DNA of 33,275 bases from CAYUXF01 sp964448755 (lineage in GTDB: Bacteria; Margulisbacteria; Termititenacia; Termititenacales; CAYUXF01), in assembly GCA_964448755.1 (NCBI GenBank), contig CAYUXF010000011.1:1-33275 (forward strand), written 5' to 3'. Position numbers and translations under genes: made by a program. Below are positions 14,825 through 22,604 of this stretch, piece after piece (the stretch's first letter is position 1; each line of letters opens with the position of its first letter). Under the pieces are notes generated by a model, which saw only the letters and a list, made by a program, of their open reading frames with translations, did no database searches and was not told the DNA's origin.

Positions 14825-16009
14825 ATGAGTAAAATAAAATCCAGACATTTCTTTACATCGGAATCAATTTCTGAGGGACACCCGGACAAAGTTGCTGACC
14901 AAATTTCTGACGCTATTTTAGACGCCTGTCTGGCCCAAGACCCTAACTCGCGCGTTGCCTGTGAAACCCTGGTAACAACTAACTTAGTAGTTATTGCCGG
15001 CGAAATTACGACCACCGCCAAAGTTGATTTTGAAGAAGTGGCCAGAGAGACGATCAAAGAGATTGGCTACAATAATCCGGCCCTTGGCTTTGACGCCAAC
15101 ACCTGTAAAGTTGAAGTCCATATCCATGAACAGTCCCCAGATATTTCGCAAGGAGTAACTGAAGGAACAGGCGAATTTAAAGAACAAGGCGCCGGCGACC
15201 AGGGGATGATGTTCGGCTATGCCACCAACGAAACAGATAATTATATGCCATTAACTATTGACCTCTCCCACGCACTGGTCTTAAAAGCCGCCGAAGTCCG
15301 TAAAGCCGGCCAATTAAAATGGCTCCGCCCAGACTCTAAATCTCAGGTAACTGTAGAATACGATGACGGCAAGCCGGGCAAAGTAACCGCTATTGTTATT
15401 TCGCATCAGCACGACGATAATGTCAGCAATGAAGTGATCCGCAAAGAAATATTGGAAAAAGTTATTGATCCGGTGATCCCTTCTACTATGCGCGACGCCA
15501 ACTGCAAAATATATATCAACCCGACCGGCCGTTTTGTTATGGGCGGACCGCACGGCGATACCGGTCTGACCGGCAGAAAAATTATTGCCGACACTTACGG
15601 CGGCATTGGTTCACACGGCGGCGGTGCTTTCTCCGGCAAAGACCCCTCTAAGGTTGATCGCTCAGCAGCTTATATGGCCCGCTATATTGCTAAAAACCTT
15701 GTTGCAGCAGACATCGCTAGCAAATGTGAGGTTCAATTAGCTTACGCCATTGGCGTAGCAGAGCCGGTCTCTATTAACGTCGATACTTACGGCACAGGAA
15801 AAATTGCCGAAGAAAAAATAGTTGAGCTGGTCAAAGAAAATTTTAAACTGACACCTAAAGGGATCATTGAGTCTCTCAACTTAAAGCAGCCGATCTACAG
15901 ACAGAGCGCCGCTTACGGCCATTTTGGCAGAGATATTTTCCCTTGGGAAAATATCGATAAAGCCGCTACTTTAAAAAAAGCGGCAGAAAAAGTTCTGGCT
16001 AACGCTTAA
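14825..16009 (+). CDS. metK: S-adenosylmethionine synthetase
   Basis: 394 residues, full length. It makes SAM from methionine and ATP and works as a cytoplasmic tetramer. GHPDKVADQISDAI (N-terminal ATP/Mg site), GAGDQGMMFGYA, and GGGAFSGKDPSKVDRSAAY (P-loop-like and metal-binding block) are all present. The GAAGGAGAG ribosome site (14812-14820) lies 4 bases before the ATG. The 158-base leader carries a SAM-II-like riboswitch, which implies feedback control by its product. ahcY, which recycles SAH, is on the opposite strand 10 kb away. Confidence 0.98.
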   Translation: MSKIKSRHFFTSESISEGHPDKVADQISDAILDACLAQDPNSRVACETLVTTNLVVIAGEITTTAKVDFEEVARETIKEIGYNNPALGFDANTCKVEVHIHEQSPDISQGVTEGTGEFKEQGAGDQGMMFGYATNETDNYMPLTIDLSHALVLKAAEVRKAGQLKWLRPDSKSQVTVEYDDGKPGKVTAIVISHQHDDNVSNEVIRKEILEKVIDPVIPSTMRDANCKIYINPTGRFVMGGPHGDTGLTGRKIIADTYGGIGSHGGGAFSGKDPSKVDRSAAYMARYIAKNLVAADIASKCEVQLAYAIGVAEPVSINVDTYGTGKIAEEKIVELVKENFKLTPKGIIESLNLKQPIYRQSAAYGHFGRDIFPWENIDKAATLKKAAEKVLANA

Positions 16010-16030
16010 GGAAAATTAATTAGCTAACAT

Positions 16031-16061
16031 AAAAAAGAGCGGCGCTAGCGCCGCTCTTTTT
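16031..16061. terminator. Bidirectional intrinsic terminator after metK
   Basis: A perfect 20-base palindrome (16037-16056, GAGCGGCGCT and its complement) is flanked by A on the left and T on the right. It serves metK and the converging rpsP operon that ends at 16081. Confidence 0.93.
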
Positions 16062-16080
16062 ATTTTGAATAACAAAAAAT

Positions 16081-16533
16081 TTACCGTTCTTCTATCACTA
16101 CTGTGCCAGCAATAATATCGTGTAAAGCCTCGCCGTTATATGTAAAAAGCGCCACCAGATAACCCAAGCCAAAAACAGCATGCGAAATAAGTCGGCCGAT
16201 AATATCGCGCAAGATCATCCGCATAAAAACATTATTGGCGACCGGCTTAAAATTTTTTTTATCAACCACCCGCAAGCCAAGATAATTTTTACCCAGCGTC
16301 TTGCCCCAGACAGCATGACAAATTGGAAAATAAAAAACGATCAGCCAAAATGCTAAAAAAGAATAAACTTTTAACAGCCCGGGAAAGAAAAAAACAAATA
16401 ACAAACTGAGCAATTTAAAAAAGATCAATAAAAACCCCAGATCGACAATTATCGCTGCCGCCCTTTTGATAAAGCGAAAAAACAGCGGTGTAAAATAACG
16501 TTTAGCTTCACCAGTCTTAATTTCTTCAGACAT
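16081..16533 (-). CDS. RDD-family membrane protein
   Basis: 150 residues with about three hydrophobic segments (roughly 25-45, 48-72 and 115-135). FIKRAAAIIVDLGFL has the Arg...Asp of the RDD family, GKTLGKNYLGLRVVD the middle conserved loop, and GEALHDIIAGTVVI the final Asp motif. RDD proteins are inner-membrane proteins, some proposed to transport ions or small molecules; the role here is unknown. The ATG abuts the trmD stop codon with no spacer, so it is the last gene of the rpsP operon by translational coupling. Confidence 0.88.
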   Translation of the reverse strand: MSEEIKTGEAKRYFTPLFFRFIKRAAAIIVDLGFLLIFFKLLSLLFVFFFPGLLKVYSFLAFWLIVFYFPICHAVWGKTLGKNYLGLRVVDKKNFKPVANNVFMRMILRDIIGRLISHAVFGLGYLVALFTYNGEALHDIIAGTVVIEER

Positions 16534-17211
16534 CTATTTTTCTCCCAGCTCAGGTCTAATTAACCTGGTTTTTTTTAAAGCGACTGCCTGCCGCCATTTT
16601 TCTATTTCAGCATGATGCCCATTGAGTAAAACTTCCGGCACTTTTAAACCGCGAAATTCAGCCGGCCTGGTATAGTGCGGATGATCAAAAGACTTGCCTT
16701 GATAAAAAGAATCGTTAATAACCGACTCTTCTCGCCCCACAACCCCTTTGATCATTCTGGCAATAGCGTCGATCATGACCATGGCCGGCAGTTCACCGCC
16801 GGTCAGAACATAGTCGCCAATAGAATATTCATCAGTCACCAGCGTTTCTATAACTCTCTGATCTATCCCTTCATAGCGGCCGCAAATGATCGTCAATTCT
16901 TCTTCTTGGGCAAGGTTTTGCGCCGCATTTTGATCAAAGAGAGTCCCCTGCGGCGAAGTATAAATAATTTTTTTATTTTTTTCTAAATTCAAGCTTTCTA
17001 TTGCCAAAAACAAAGGCTCGGCCATCATCACCATGCCGGCGCCACCACCGTAAGGGGCGTCATCTACCTTGCGGTGTTTATCGGTAGAAAAATCACGAAT
17101 ATTGACGATATTAAATTCCAGTAGCCCTTTTTCGACCGCTTTACCCAAAAGCGATGACGCCAGGTAATTTTCAAACATCTCCGGAAATATCGTCAATATA
17201 TTAAATTTCAT
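16534..17211 (-). CDS. trmD: tRNA (guanine-37-N1)-methyltransferase
   Basis: 225 residues. A SPOUT methyltransferase that uses SAM to methylate G37 next to the anticodon and so prevents frameshifting. DDAPYGGGAGMVM, CGRYEGIDQRV and the knot motif SIGDYVLTGGELPAMVMIDAIAR (in two blocks) are diagnostic. It overlaps rimM by 11 bases, as is common for this pair. Confidence 0.98.
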   Translation of the reverse strand: MKFNILTIFPEMFENYLASSLLGKAVEKGLLEFNIVNIRDFSTDKHRKVDDAPYGGGAGMVMMAEPLFLAIESLNLEKNKKIIYTSPQGTLFDQNAAQNLAQEEELTIICGRYEGIDQRVIETLVTDEYSIGDYVLTGGELPAMVMIDAIARMIKGVVGREESVINDSFYQGKSFDHPHYTRPAEFRGLKVPEVLLNGHHAEIEKWRQAVALKKTRLIRPELGEK

Positions 17212-17725
17212 TTATTATCTCTTCTGCCAGATCTGTCAGATCTACAATTATTTTATCTTTGCTAATTTCTTTAACAAATTTTTCCACAAAAGGGACCAGC
17301 TTTTCTGTGCCGGATTTAAGATCTTTAATGACCAGCACAGCGTGAACGGCGGTCTCCACAAACTCAGTTAAAACACCGAGCGGCCGATTCTTGGTATCAA
17401 AAACTTCTTTACCGATCATCTCTTTTTTTTGCCTGGCCGCAGGCGGCAAAACAACATCTTCGGCCGCAACCGAGCCACCAATCAACGCCTCGGCACCATT
17501 GCGGTCCGTAACCTCAGTTAATTTAAGTAATAAATTGGTCTTATGAAAACGGTAAGTTTCAACAAAAAAGGTTCTGCCGTCTAGCAGAACCTTTTTTAGA
17601 TTATTAAATTCACTGAGCTCTTCAGTTAACCTGACTTTGAGTTCACCTTTGATACCGTGAACGCCAACGACCTTGCCGATAATAACTATTTTACTCTTCC
17701 CCTTTGATCTCTTGCACAACACCAT
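17201..17725 (-). CDS. rimM: Ribosome maturation factor RimM
   Basis: 174 residues from the ATG at 17725. It assists 30S assembly and binds S19. IIGKVVGVHGIKGELKVRL is the N-terminal RimM signature, and GKEVFDTKNRPLGVLTE starts the C-terminal PRC-barrel. The frame is open up to 17773, but the extra residues overlap ylqD and are not RimM-like. GTG (17722) and TTG (17719) are also possible; no strong ribosome site distinguishes them. The chosen start overlaps ylqD by 35 bases. Confidence 0.93.
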   Translation of the reverse strand: MVLCKRSKGKSKIVIIGKVVGVHGIKGELKVRLTEELSEFNNLKKVLLDGRTFFVETYRFHKTNLLLKLTEVTDRNGAEALIGGSVAAEDVVLPPAARQKKEMIGKEVFDTKNRPLGVLTEFVETAVHAVLVIKDLKSGTEKLVPFVEKFVKEISKDKIIVDLTDLAEEIINEI

Positions 17726-18116
17726 CTTTAATAATAATTTCCATGGCACCGAGTTTCTTATAGAGATTGTCACCTTTTTTTACTTTGACAAACCCATTAA
17801 TAGTTCCCTGTACAAACTCTGAACCTATTTTTAAAGCTTTGGCCTGGTCGATCTTTTTTTTGAGATCTTCTTTGGCTAAACTCTCCTGCTGTTTATCAAG
17901 ATTGATCTGCTGCGCAATAGCCGAGACCTGTTTCTGAGTTTTTTCACCTTGTTTTTTAAGGTTCTCAATCAAGGCCTTGCCCTGCGTTTCCAAGTTGGCA
18001 ACCTGATTATCGAGATTTTTAATAGCTCTTTCCAGCTCAGCTGTCAGGTATTTTTTAAAATCTTCGGTAACAATTACCTTAATTGTCACTGTTCTTTGCA
18101 GTGTTACTTCTGCCAT
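17691..18116 (-). CDS. ylqD: YlqD-family protein
   Basis: 141 residues. It starts MAEVTLQRTVTIKVIVTEDF, carries a coiled-coil region (~25-90) rich in Lys/Gln/Glu, and ends in a beta-rich part containing KVKKGDNLYKKLGAMEIIIK. Sequence and position between the KH protein and rimM match Bacillus YlqD, a conserved protein of unknown function presumed to act around ribosomes or RNA. A GGGGAGGGG ribosome site precedes the ATG. Confidence 0.85.
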   Translation of the reverse strand: MAEVTLQRTVTIKVIVTEDFKKYLTAELERAIKNLDNQVANLETQGKALIENLKKQGEKTQKQVSAIAQQINLDKQQESLAKEDLKKKIDQAKALKIGSEFVQGTINGFVKVKKGDNLYKKLGAMEIIIKDGVVQEIKGEE

Positions 18117-18142
18117 CTAAAACCCCTCCCCAAACAACTAAA

Positions 18143-18379
18143 TTACTTACCGGTAATGATCTCGACGTTAACTTTTTTATTCTGTTTAGCGCCGGCCGCT
18201 TTAACTACAGTTCTAATAGCGTTGGCAATCCGGCCCTCTTTGCCGATTATTTTACCAACATCCTCAGCCGCCACAGAGATCTCAATAATAATTACGCTAT
18301 CGCCGCTGGTTTCTTTAATGTTAACCTCGTCCTGTTTATCAACTAATGCCTTAACCAGTAACTCTACTAATTCTTTCAT
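18143..18379 (-). CDS. khpA: KH-domain RNA-binding protein KhpA (YlqC)
   Basis: 78 residues from the ATG at 18379, which has an AGGAGG ribosome site 6 bases upstream; a TTG two codons earlier lies too close to that site. It is a single type-II KH domain with the GxxG loop GKEG (46-49) in DVGKIIGKEGRIANAIRTVV. KhpA pairs with KhpB to bind small RNAs and mRNAs in related bacteria. It stands directly after rpsP, as usual. Confidence 0.95.
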   Translation of the reverse strand: MKELVELLVKALVDKQDEVNIKETSGDSVIIIEISVAAEDVGKIIGKEGRIANAIRTVVKAAGAKQNKKVNVEIITGK

Positions 18380-18401
18380 CAGCAACCTCCTATAACCATA
18401 G

Positions 18402-18647
18402 TTATATTATCTCTGCTTTTTTTAAAAGTTTCTCTACCCTCTCTGAAGGTGTCGCTCCTTTGGCTAGCCAGGCCTTCGCTTTTTCTGCATTAATTTCAAC
18501 TATGGCCGGCTCTTTCAGCGGATCATACATACCAAGGTTATCTAAATAATCCCCTGACGTAACAGATTTATTACCATCTACTACAACTACTTTATATAAC
18601 GGTTTGTGTTTTTTACCTATTCTTTTTAGTCTGATTTTTGCTGCCAA
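18402..18647 (-). CDS. rpsP: 30S ribosomal protein S16
   Basis: 81 residues, full length. KIRLKRIGKKHKPLYKVVV, LGMYDPL and WLAKGATPSERV are S16 blocks. The start is TTG at 18647, supported by the family N-terminus (MAxKIRL) and a GGAGGTG ribosome site 8-10 bases upstream. It is the first gene of the operon rpsP-khpA-ylqD-rimM-trmD-RDD. No ffh gene is linked. Confidence 0.97.
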   Translation of the reverse strand: MAAKIRLKRIGKKHKPLYKVVVVDGNKSVTSGDYLDNLGMYDPLKEPAIVEINAEKAKAWLAKGATPSERVEKLLKKAEII

Positions 18648-18699
18648 CTGTAGTCACCTCCGCTCTGTTAATAATATTATTTAATAAAATAATCGTAAA

Positions 18700-18728
18700 A
18701 TTATAACGCCTCCTCTATGTTTTGACTA
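18700..18728 (-). promoter_or_regulatory. Promoter of the rpsP operon
   Basis: Minus-strand TAGTCA (18723-18728), 17 bases, then a perfect TATAAT (18700-18705). The predicted leader is about 45 bases with a good ribosome site. Its -35 overlaps the -35 of the divergent ccdA promoter. Confidence 0.75.
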
Positions 18729-18750
18729 CCTTTAATTTTAATAATAGAAT
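18722..18750 (+). promoter_or_regulatory. Promoter of ccdA, giving a leaderless message
   Basis: TTGACT (18722-18727), exactly 17 bases, then TAGAAT (18745-18750): five of six matches in each hexamer with ideal spacing. The ATG begins 7 bases after the hexamer, where transcription should start, and no ribosome site exists. It overlaps the rpsP promoter at 18723-18727. Confidence 0.8.
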
Positions 18751-18756
18751 CAGCTC

Positions 18757-19449
18757 ATGGAAAAAGTTAATCTTTTGGTAGCTTTTGGGGCCGGCTTGCT
18801 CTCTTTTTTGTCGCCCTGCATCCTCCCTTTAATTCCCGGCTATCTGGGTTTTATTTCTGGACTATCACTGGAAGAATTAAAAAATCAGGCCGACAGCCAT
18901 CAGAAAATTTGGCGCGGTGCGCTTTTTTTCACCGCGGGTTTTTCACTGGTCTTTATTCTACTTGGCACATCCATGACATTTTTAGGCTCTTTTTTAAACA
19001 GTTCGCTTTTCTGGCTCAATAAAATTGCCGGACTTTTTTTAATTCTGCTCGGCTTAAACCTGCTCGGTGTTTTTAAATTAAAAATATTTAACCTTGAAAA
19101 AAAATTTCATCTAAAAAAAGTTAACGGTTCACACAGTCTTGCTTTTTTACTGGGCTGCGCCTTTGCCTTTGGCTGGTCGCCCTGCATTGGCCCTATCTTA
19201 GCCTCAATTTTGGTAATAGCCGCCAACCAGCAAACCGCTCTCTCCGGCGCGCTTTTACTGACCGCCTACTCCGCCGGTTTAGCTGTCCCCTTTTTATTGA
19301 CCGCGCTGGCTATTAATAAATTTTTAACTTATTTTACAAAAATCAAAAAAGCGCTGGCCGTGGTCACTTTTTTAACCGGTTTTCTTTTATTGCTGATCGG
19401 CGGCTTGCTCTTAAGCGGAAATTTTGGCGGCGGAATGCCGGGATTATGA
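18757..19449 (+). CDS. ccdA: CcdA-type thiol-disulfide electron transporter
   Basis: 230 residues, six hydrophobic spans. The paired cysteines sit in FLSPCILPLIPGYL (Cys21) and FGWSPCIGPILAS (Cys143), the hallmark of CcdA, the membrane part that carries reducing power from cytoplasmic thioredoxin outward. An additional Cys134 lies next to the second motif. tlpA follows after 37 bases and would receive the electrons, as in cytochrome c maturation or extracytoplasmic disulfide reduction; no haem genes are present to decide. The start codon lies at the predicted transcription start. Confidence 0.95.
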   Translation: MEKVNLLVAFGAGLLSFLSPCILPLIPGYLGFISGLSLEELKNQADSHQKIWRGALFFTAGFSLVFILLGTSMTFLGSFLNSSLFWLNKIAGLFLILLGLNLLGVFKLKIFNLEKKFHLKKVNGSHSLAFLLGCAFAFGWSPCIGPILASILVIAANQQTALSGALLLTAYSAGLAVPFLLTALAINKFLTYFTKIKKALAVVTFLTGFLLLLIGGLLLSGNFGGGMPGL

Positions 19450-19486
19450 TATAATTTTTTAAATTATTTAACGGGGGTATTGTGGC

Positions 19487-20053
19487 ATGAAAATAAAGAT
19501 CTCTTTAATTAGTGTTATTTTATTTTTGGGTTTGGCCTTTCTTAGCGCCGCCGGTGAAAAACCAGTAGAGACAAAAACAGAGCCGGCAACAATAGCCGCA
19601 GCTGCTGAGCCAGTAGCCGCCGAAACCACAGACATTAAAAGCGATTTCTTTTCAGATTTTCCCGCTGAAACCGTCAATAAAGAAAAAATACTCTATGACA
19701 AACAACTCTATCTTATTGATATATGGGCGACCTGGTGCCCGCCCTGCCGCCAAACTATTCCGGAACTTTTTCAGCTCCAGGCAAAATATAAAAATAAAAG
19801 CTTCTCGGTAGTTGGAATTTCTGTTGATACCTCCGAGCAAAAAGTTATAGACTTTTTAAAAGAAATGCCCCTCAATTATCCGGTGGCCATGGCCAATGAA
19901 GAAACCTTGAAAAAATTTCCACAGATCCGCGGGATCCCCACCATGCTCTTAATGGATCAGAGCGGTGAATTAATTAAAGTCTATGTCGGCTATACTAAAA
20001 AAGAAGTTATAGAAAAAGATATTAATTTCTATTTTGAAAAGAGATATTTTTAA
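19487..20053 (+). CDS. TlpA/ResA-like exported thioredoxin-fold protein
   Basis: 188 residues. A signal peptide or N-terminal anchor (1-22) is followed by an Ala/Pro/Glu/Thr-rich linker (23-48) and a thioredoxin fold. The redox motif is WCPPC (83-87) in IDIWATWCPPCRQTIPEL, and the cis-proline motif is GIPT with Pro151. WCPPC with the RQTIPEL helix is typical of TlpA/ResA reductants, which reduce apocytochrome c or other exported disulfides. A GGGGG ribosome site precedes the ATG. It is the second gene of the ccdA operon. Its stop codon directly abuts that of the converging small transporter gene, with no terminator between. Confidence 0.93.
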   Translation: MKIKISLISVILFLGLAFLSAAGEKPVETKTEPATIAAAAEPVAAETTDIKSDFFSDFPAETVNKEKILYDKQLYLIDIWATWCPPCRQTIPELFQLQAKYKNKSFSVVGISVDTSEQKVIDFLKEMPLNYPVAMANEETLKKFPQIRGIPTMLLMDQSGELIKVYVGYTKKEVIEKDINFYFEKRYF

Positions 20054-20203
20054 TTATTTTTTAAGCCGCTTCTTTTTCTTATTTTGAATTGCTTTCTTTT
20101 TTGCAGAAGGAACTCCGGCAAAAACTTTGCTGTAACAAAAGATCAGCATACAGATAATAATACTCCAGCTGACGATCAACAAAATCAAGCCTTCTGTTTT
20201 CAT
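20054..20203 (-). CDS. Small NSS-transporter subunit (MetS-like), 49 residues
   Basis: A short ORF: MKTEGLILLIVSWSIIICML begins one transmembrane helix (about residues 5-24), then FCYSKVFAG and a Lys/Arg-rich C-terminal tail ending KKKKRLKK. Its ATG overlaps the TGA of the large transporter gene (ATGA), so translation is coupled. Tiny single-span proteins of this kind (MetS, partner of the MetP methionine/alanine NSS transporter) are encoded next to bacterial NSS genes. The assignment rests on position, size and topology. Confidence 0.8.
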   Translation of the reverse strand: MKTEGLILLIVSWSIIICMLIFCYSKVFAGVPSAKKKAIQNKKKKRLKK

Positions 20204-21768
20204 ATAATTTCAACCTGCCTTTTTTTTTTCTTCCAGGCCACTTTTACCGCCAGGGCCAGGACAAAAAACATTACCGCTAACATAATGCGAATACCCAGAA
20301 TATACGCATAATTTTGGGCCGGCACGCTCTGCATTAAAATAACCGGACCCCAGTATTGTTTTAGCCAGGAGCCGAGAATAATAATTAAAAAACCTGGCGT
20401 AATATATTTCATAATAAATTTATATATTTTTGGTATTTTTAGTTTAGCCCCCTGATGAAGTTCGTCCCAGGCCCGGTCCTCGCCAAAGATCCAGACAAAT
20501 AAAATTGTTTCAATTAAAGCAAAGACTATTAAGCCCATAGTCCCGCCCCAGAAATCAAGCTCATCTACCACGCCATGATCAAAGAACAACATGCTCGGCA
20601 GCGATAAAATAAATGTCGTACACAGTAAAATAAATGTCGCTTTTTTACGGCTGAGATCGAACTCGTCTTCCATAAACGCCATGGCCGGCTGCAAAATAGA
20701 GACCGATGACGTCAAGGCCGCAATAAAAAGCAGCATGAACCAAAGAAAAGAAAAAAATTGGCCAAAGGGGATAGTAGCAAAAAAACCGGGCATGGTAATG
20801 AAAACTACAGAAAAAATACTCTGGGCTACTTCAAAGATCTTTTGCGGGCCGACAAAAACAAACGCAGCGGGAATGACAATACTACTGCCGATAATAATTT
20901 CAAAAAACTCGTTAGTAAAAACAGATGTCACGCCCGAAAGCGCAATATCTTCGTCGCGTTTTAAATAACTGGCATAAGTCAGAATCACGCCAATGCCAAC
21001 GCTCAGCGTAAAAAATATCTGACCGGTAGCGGCCAGCCAGACTTTGGCATCTTTGAGCATGCTCCAGTTAGGGTTCCAAAGGTAGCCCAGACCGTTCCAG
21101 ACACTGTTTTGCGGCAGGGCCGGGTCCGGTGTACCTAAAGTCAGGATGCGAACAGCTAAAATTATCCCCAGTAGCGCCAAAAGCGGCATTGCGATACGGC
21201 TGAGTTTTTCTATGCCGCCGGAAATACCTTTAAAAATAACCCGGATATTAAATAAAAAAGTTAAAAATAAAAAAATAAATGCCGACGATGTTAGTAACCG
21301 CCAGCCATTACTAATGACGCCGCCGTTCAGATAATCATTAAAAATTTTAGCTGAATCAGACTGAAAAAGTGAACCGGTCAAAGAAAAAAAACTATACGCT
21401 AAAAGCCAGGATTCAATATAAAGATAATAAATAAAAATAACGATCGGGCCAAAGATGCCGATAATACCAAAATATTTAATAAAGCGATTCTTCCAAAGGC
21501 TGTGAAAAATACCAGGGGCAGTGCCGTGGCCAAAAATGCCGCCATAACGGCCGGCCGTCCATTCGATCCACATTAAGGGAATACCCACTAAAAAAAGAGC
21601 AATAAAGTAGGGAATTAAAAATGCCCCGCCGCCGTTAAAAAGCGCCTGTCCGGGGAAGCGCAAAAAATTACCTAAGCCGACAGCAGAGCCAGCTACCGCT
21701 AAAATCACACCCAGCCGGGAGCTCCATGAATCTCGTTTTTTTTGGGGAAGTTTTTTTTGTTTGGTCAT
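20200..21768 (-). CDS. Sodium-dependent transporter, NSS/SNF family
   Basis: 522 residues, about 12 hydrophobic spans. The first span holds GSAVGLGNFLRFPG, the unwound substrate/sodium site of LeuT-fold NSS transporters, followed by GGGAFLIPYFIALFLVGIP and IEWTAGRYG. It probably imports an amino acid with sodium; with a MetS-like partner, methionine or alanine are candidates, and methionine would fit the nearby metK, but the substrate cannot be read. No ribosome site precedes the ATG; a -10 element sits at -12 to -7. Confidence 0.93.
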   Translation of the reverse strand: MTKQKKLPQKKRDSWSSRLGVILAVAGSAVGLGNFLRFPGQALFNGGGAFLIPYFIALFLVGIPLMWIEWTAGRYGGIFGHGTAPGIFHSLWKNRFIKYFGIIGIFGPIVIFIYYLYIESWLLAYSFFSLTGSLFQSDSAKIFNDYLNGGVISNGWRLLTSSAFIFLFLTFLFNIRVIFKGISGGIEKLSRIAMPLLALLGIILAVRILTLGTPDPALPQNSVWNGLGYLWNPNWSMLKDAKVWLAATGQIFFTLSVGIGVILTYASYLKRDEDIALSGVTSVFTNEFFEIIIGSSIVIPAAFVFVGPQKIFEVAQSIFSVVFITMPGFFATIPFGQFFSFLWFMLLFIAALTSSVSILQPAMAFMEDEFDLSRKKATFILLCTTFILSLPSMLFFDHGVVDELDFWGGTMGLIVFALIETILFVWIFGEDRAWDELHQGAKLKIPKIYKFIMKYITPGFLIIILGSWLKQYWGPVILMQSVPAQNYAYILGIRIMLAVMFFVLALAVKVAWKKKKRQVEII

Positions 21769-21774
21769 TTGTTT

Positions 21775-21780
21775 ATTTTA
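21775..21780 (-). promoter_or_regulatory. -10 element for leaderless transcription of the NSS transporter
   Basis: Minus-strand TAAAAT followed by AAACAA and then ATG, so the hexamer is at -12 to -7. The -35 is weak (TTAATT at 16 bases). There is no Shine-Dalgarno sequence. Confidence 0.45.
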
Positions 21781-21798
21781 ACCCAAAAGAACAAATAA

Positions 21799-21875
21799 TT
21801 AACCCCCCTCTTTTGCGTCCGCAAGGAAAGGCCGGCCTGCCCTGCAAAGCTTTAGCGTAGCAGGGGGATGGTTAA
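21799..21875. repeat. Multi-palindromic extragenic element
   Basis: The ends are TTAACC and GGTTAA. Inside are TTGCGTCCGCAA (21813-21824), the 8-base palindrome GGCCGGCC (21830-21837), CCCTGC/GCAGGG (21840-21845 with 21860-21865) and AAAGCTTT between them. Its G+C content is far above the flanking DNA. It lies between two minus-strand genes and may end the upstream message, be a REP-like element, or both. No second copy is in the window. Confidence 0.6.
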
Positions 21876-21908
21876 TTTTAATTGAAAAATAGTGTGGTAA
21901 TTTAAAAA

Positions 21909-22604
21909 TTATTTTACATGTCTAAAAACATCAAAATAAACGCGGTGAAGATCTTCACGTAAAAAATCGGCTTGTTCTAAATGATGCTCATTTAATTTTG
22001 TCTTATCAACTTTAATATACACGATCCCGTTCAATGATCTAAAGCCATGACTCTGTAAAGGGATCAATAAAAAACCATCCTGTAGCCGCGGTTTTAAATT
22101 AAATGCAAACACATTGCGGTCTTTATTAATCATACTGTATTCTTCCGCCATGGCAAAATACAACTTAACAATTTCTTTTAAATTAATGTCCTGTTTTTTT
22201 AAATTGTTTATTAAATTAAAATGCTGTTTTCCCTCTTCATCATTGACATAAAAACAAAACACTTCCGAACCAAAAATATTTTTTAAGTGTTTAGCGGCCA
22301 GCTCTAAAAACAATTTTTGGGTTTCAGTAAAAGAAAGTTTTTGTCTGTTACGAATATTCTGAATAGTAAAGTTCTCTAATTCTTCAGCAAAAGAATAACA
22401 CGCCGCCAAAAAAGGCTCTTGCGCTAAGCGCTTGGCTTTGCGCTCCTCATACTCTAAATTAGCAGCAGCCAGGTCGCGGCGCAGTTCCTCTTTTTCTAAA
22501 ATTGCTATTTCATCTCTGTAACTCAATATATCCGGCTGGATCATCAATTGCTCCCTCTTGTTCTGATCTGCACTAATATCGTGATTATTACTCATTTGAT
22601 TCAT
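21909..22604 (-). CDS. GAF-like domain protein paired with the GGDEF-like gene
   Basis: 231 residues from the ATG at 22604, which has a GGGGTG site before it and overlaps the previous gene by 17 bases; ATG 22595 is an alternative. The frame is open further upstream, but that part lies inside the neighbouring gene. Residues ~30-75 form a charged coiled coil (REEIAILEK-like, AAANLEYEERKAKRLAQE). Residues ~80-230 resemble a GAF sensor domain with the typical late strand FLLIPLQSHGFRSLNGIVYI. There is no output domain or DNA-binding motif, so it may be a sensor or scaffold for the upstream protein. Function unknown. Confidence 0.7.
   Translation of the reverse strand: MNQMSNNHDISADQNKREQLMIQPDILSYRDEIAILEKEELRRDLAAANLEYEERKAKRLAQEPFLAACYSFAEELENFTIQNIRNRQKLSFTETQKLFLELAAKHLKNIFGSEVFCFYVNDEEGKQHFNLINNLKKQDINLKEIVKLYFAMAEEYSMINKDRNVFAFNLKPRLQDGFLLIPLQSHGFRSLNGIVYIKVDKTKLNEHHLEQADFLREDLHRVYFDVFRHVK

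Noticed and set aside
17726..17773. Longer RimM start
   Set aside because: The extra residues are coded within ylqD and precede the RimM signature by too much.
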